A program made the translations under genes and the position numbers. Source: Pagrus major (taxonomy: Eukaryota; Chordata; Actinopteri; Spariformes; Sparidae). Taken from it: 64,000 bases of DNA. The notes below the pieces were generated by a model. That model was not told the DNA's origin. It was given only the letters and a program-made list of their open reading frames with translations, and did not search any database. The DNA is taken from NCBI RefSeq assembly GCF_040436345.1, contig NC_133227.1:25852671-25916670 (forward strand), read 5' to 3'. This document shows, in pieces, positions 59,357 to 64,000 of this stretch (positions are counted from its first letter, which is position 1; each line of letters begins with the position of its first letter).

Positions 59357-62222
59357 AAAAAAACCATGAAAGCCTTTATTAGTGCACATGTTCACGGCCT
59401 TCATCTAGCATCTGCTGGAAAACACGCCTGAAGACTGAAGGTTTGGAGAAATATGAAGCATTTAAAAAAAAAAAAGGTGCACAAGACAGCAATCTGTGCT
59501 TCTCTAGGATCTACATTGCTGATTTAACCTTTGTAAATTTCTGCTTTTCTCGAGAGGGAGCTACTATTTGAGACATTTGTTATGATTTATTCTGAAATGA
59601 TTAAATGATTAATGTGACTAAAACTGGATAAGACTTTTGTCCAAGTTTGTGCCTAAAGACAAAGAAGTTGGGCGTATTTCATAAAAATCTTTCTGCTTTA
59701 ATCTCATACTTGTTGCTCGCCTTTTTTTTCTTAAAATATGATAATGTAGAGTTCGGACTTCGTCACCTCCTGTGAGGATAATAAATGCAGCATTCTGACT
59801 TTACTGTTAAAACAATTAAAGCTATTGTTTTGTTCATGCATTCCTTCTGTCGGTGGATAAAGTGCATCCATTGTTGTCTGCCACTTCCTCTCTTGTTCTA
59901 AAGGCCATTGTTGATGTGCTTTGTGGGGAAAAAGAGCTTTGAGATAAGAGTAAAAAGAAGAAAAAGAAAGAAGGGGAGGATGCATTAACCTGCTGCACCC
60001 AGAGGGCAGGAAAGGTCTTGAAGAAAGAGAGAGGGGGGGAGAGGTAAGAGAGAAATGGTGTGATCAAGGGAAGGGAAGCAGTTTTTTTTACAGTGTTGGA
60101 TGGAGAAAGAGAGAAAGTGGTAGATGGTTGGCTGCAATAAGCCGAAGGTCATGACCTTCACTTTAATTGTTCTGCTAGGAGACACCTCGGTTTCTCCTTC
60201 CAAGATAATAATCCACATTCTCTTCTTTTCTTATGACCATTAATTATTTTTACTACACATAAGAACAATTAACCCTTTTCTTGACATTCTTAAAAACAAA
60301 CACGTATTTAGAGCCAAATAAGTGACAAGTGTGTATAAATATCTAACCTTTAGTTTCCTGTTACTTATAACTAATAACATGGTCAGGTTACAGGTTTATG
60401 AGAACATTTCTGCCCTGTGATCTCCTCAGTTTTCTCTCATTCTCTCTACTCAGACTTTCACTTATCTCCCTTCTCCTCTCCCGCCTCCTTCTCCTTGAGT
60501 CGGGCCTATTTCCTCTCATCCTGTACCTCGGTATAAATGATGTTGACCCTGGGAAGAACCCCCGAGGGATTCAGTCTCTAAACAGCCATTACAGGCAAGA
60601 CGAATGGCGAGGCAGCCAGCACCCACCTGGGCACCATATTGTTTCAAGTGCTTGAGGTGCATTTGATTTATTTCACCTTGCATGTGGTCTCCCTACATCA
60701 GCGGCAAGCTCGACAGCGTGGCAGGTTGAATCGAACGCTCCTCACGTTGACATGTAGCCAAACATCGGCTGCATTGATACGTATGGTTTAGTCTAAATTT
60801 AAAGTTTCAAATATATCTCTTATCATCTTCAATCAGTAAGTGGAACTGCGACGGATAAAAAGCATTTCATCCAGCCTCCTGGCTGTGCCTGTCAAGCTTT
60901 CCATTTCTATCTGGCGACCGTGAAATGACAACTGTCAGTAGCAGATTTTTAATCTCCGACTACACTCATGATATCATGTGATGCTATAGCTACATGTTCC
61001 ATCCTAAACAGCTGAAGACATAAGAATCAAGAAAGCTGTATGCTCTTATATTGCAGTGTAGAGCTTGTTAGCCTTAGTATTATAGGATGACAGTGTAACA
61101 TCAGACTGTTGTCGAGTTCTGAGCCTGTTCGGATGCTTTCTATAGAAAAACAAACTCGCAGCAGTAACACAGAAGTTACATTCATGCTTCACTGTTTGTA
61201 TTTTAAAACAATATGTTTCACTTTTACCAGAAAAAAGGCTTTAAGACTGAGCACTAACACATGTGTAAACATTATGCTATCTTGGATAAAGAGTTGTGCT
61301 CGGGGTGCAAAATGGAAACTTCCCAAAATCAAATAAAAAGCAGAACAGAGCCATTAACAATCCCCTAAACTCTGATATAGCAGCATTCAGGACCTGCTTC
61401 CACACAGTGAGGTTATAACTACACACTGGATGCTCCAGTTGTCAGTAGAGCATTTTTTTAATGTAAACTATAATTTCAGTTAGTTAAGAATCCATGCCAG
61501 ACTTACATTAACTTATATGTTGATACATACACAAATTTTTCTTGAGCTGCTTGATCCAAATACTGTATTAAGTTTAATTTGGAGACTCCTGAAGGGCTCA
61601 GCCAGAGAGAAAACATGCCGCTTTGTCGGATTTGTTGGAACTACAGACTAAACTGACGGTTGTACAGTGGTGTTACAGAGTGGTGGTTCCTCCCTCCCAA
61701 ATTATCTTTGACAAGTAAAAGACACAATCTGCGTAGATGAAATCAATCGGATAACTCCAAAGCAGATCTGTTATCAAGTTTACTGATTGATAATTAACAT
61801 GAATTACTGGCAGCTGATATGACCTGCCTCTGGCGATGTTTATCATTTTTAACCGAAGAAAGAGAAAACTAGCTAAAATGAGACACTGCTACATCTTAAT
61901 TTATCTCTGCTAATGATGATCAGCATCACTAATTTGTTTTCACATCCACACGCGCTGCAATACCAGCAGGCTGACATCAACAAACCACAGCACAGTAAAG
62001 AAAGGATCGGATTTTGATGGCTTTATTTGAACCGATAAGGATCCATGATAATCTGCCTGGATTTGCCCTGATACTGATCTGAAGGGACAGATTTGGACAT
62101 CTCTAAAAAAAAATCTTAAAATTGTTCAGTAAACAGTGGTAATTGTGCACTTTATCCAGAGAAACTTTTTTTAATTTTACTTTTCTTTGACACTCAACTT
62201 TGCCGATATGCAAAGTTTTCTA

Positions 62223-64000
<1,778 letters not shown>

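Overview
This is vertebrate nuclear DNA, most likely from a ray-finned (teleost) fish. The evidence is spliced GT-AG exons of a vertebrate-specific gene, many long AC/GT microsatellites, a tRNA-derived SINE of a type common in teleosts, an L2-type LINE tail, and dozens of old dispersed repeats. Open reading frames are short throughout. Apart from one partial gene I found nothing that looks like a conserved protein.

The one protein gene is on the minus strand, from about 47.0 kb to the right edge. Four exons (62331-62480, 55731-55838, 48056-48165, 47151-47853) join in frame to give the last 356 residues of a follistatin-like 4/5 protein, ending in a stop codon with an AATAAA signal 117 bases beyond it. 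Details of the sequence favour fstl4 over fstl5. The upstream exons (signal peptide, Kazal, EF-hand and Ig domains) and the promoter lie beyond 64000.

Layout. From 1 to 25 kb is gene-poor DNA with microsatellites, several copies of one dispersed repeat family (one internally expanded into a 57-58 bp minisatellite), two SINE copies, a perfect 19-bp hairpin, a palindrome cluster near 14.1 kb, a strong G-quadruplex candidate at 23.03 kb and a tRNA-Ser(GCT)-like sequence at 24.73 kb. From 25.8 to 33.3 kb is a very large, degenerate A/T-tract array built on the near-palindrome TTTCACACATGAAA. It is arranged as three head-to-tail units with shared unique edges and a roughly 1.2-kb higher-order period. 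After 4.9 kb of ordinary DNA (33.3-38.2 kb), the same sequence family returns in reverse-complement orientation (38.2-40.5 kb), so the two arrays form a giant imperfect inverted repeat. From 40.5 to 47 kb are more dispersed repeats, including a MITE nested in another repeat at 44.6-45.1 kb. From 47 to 64 kb is the fstl4 3' half, with microsatellites, a LINE fragment and two hairpins in its introns.

The most unusual structure is the paired inverted array with its higher-order organisation. I see no sign that it encodes protein. It is best read as a lineage-specific satellite or expansion whose history and structural effects would repay study.
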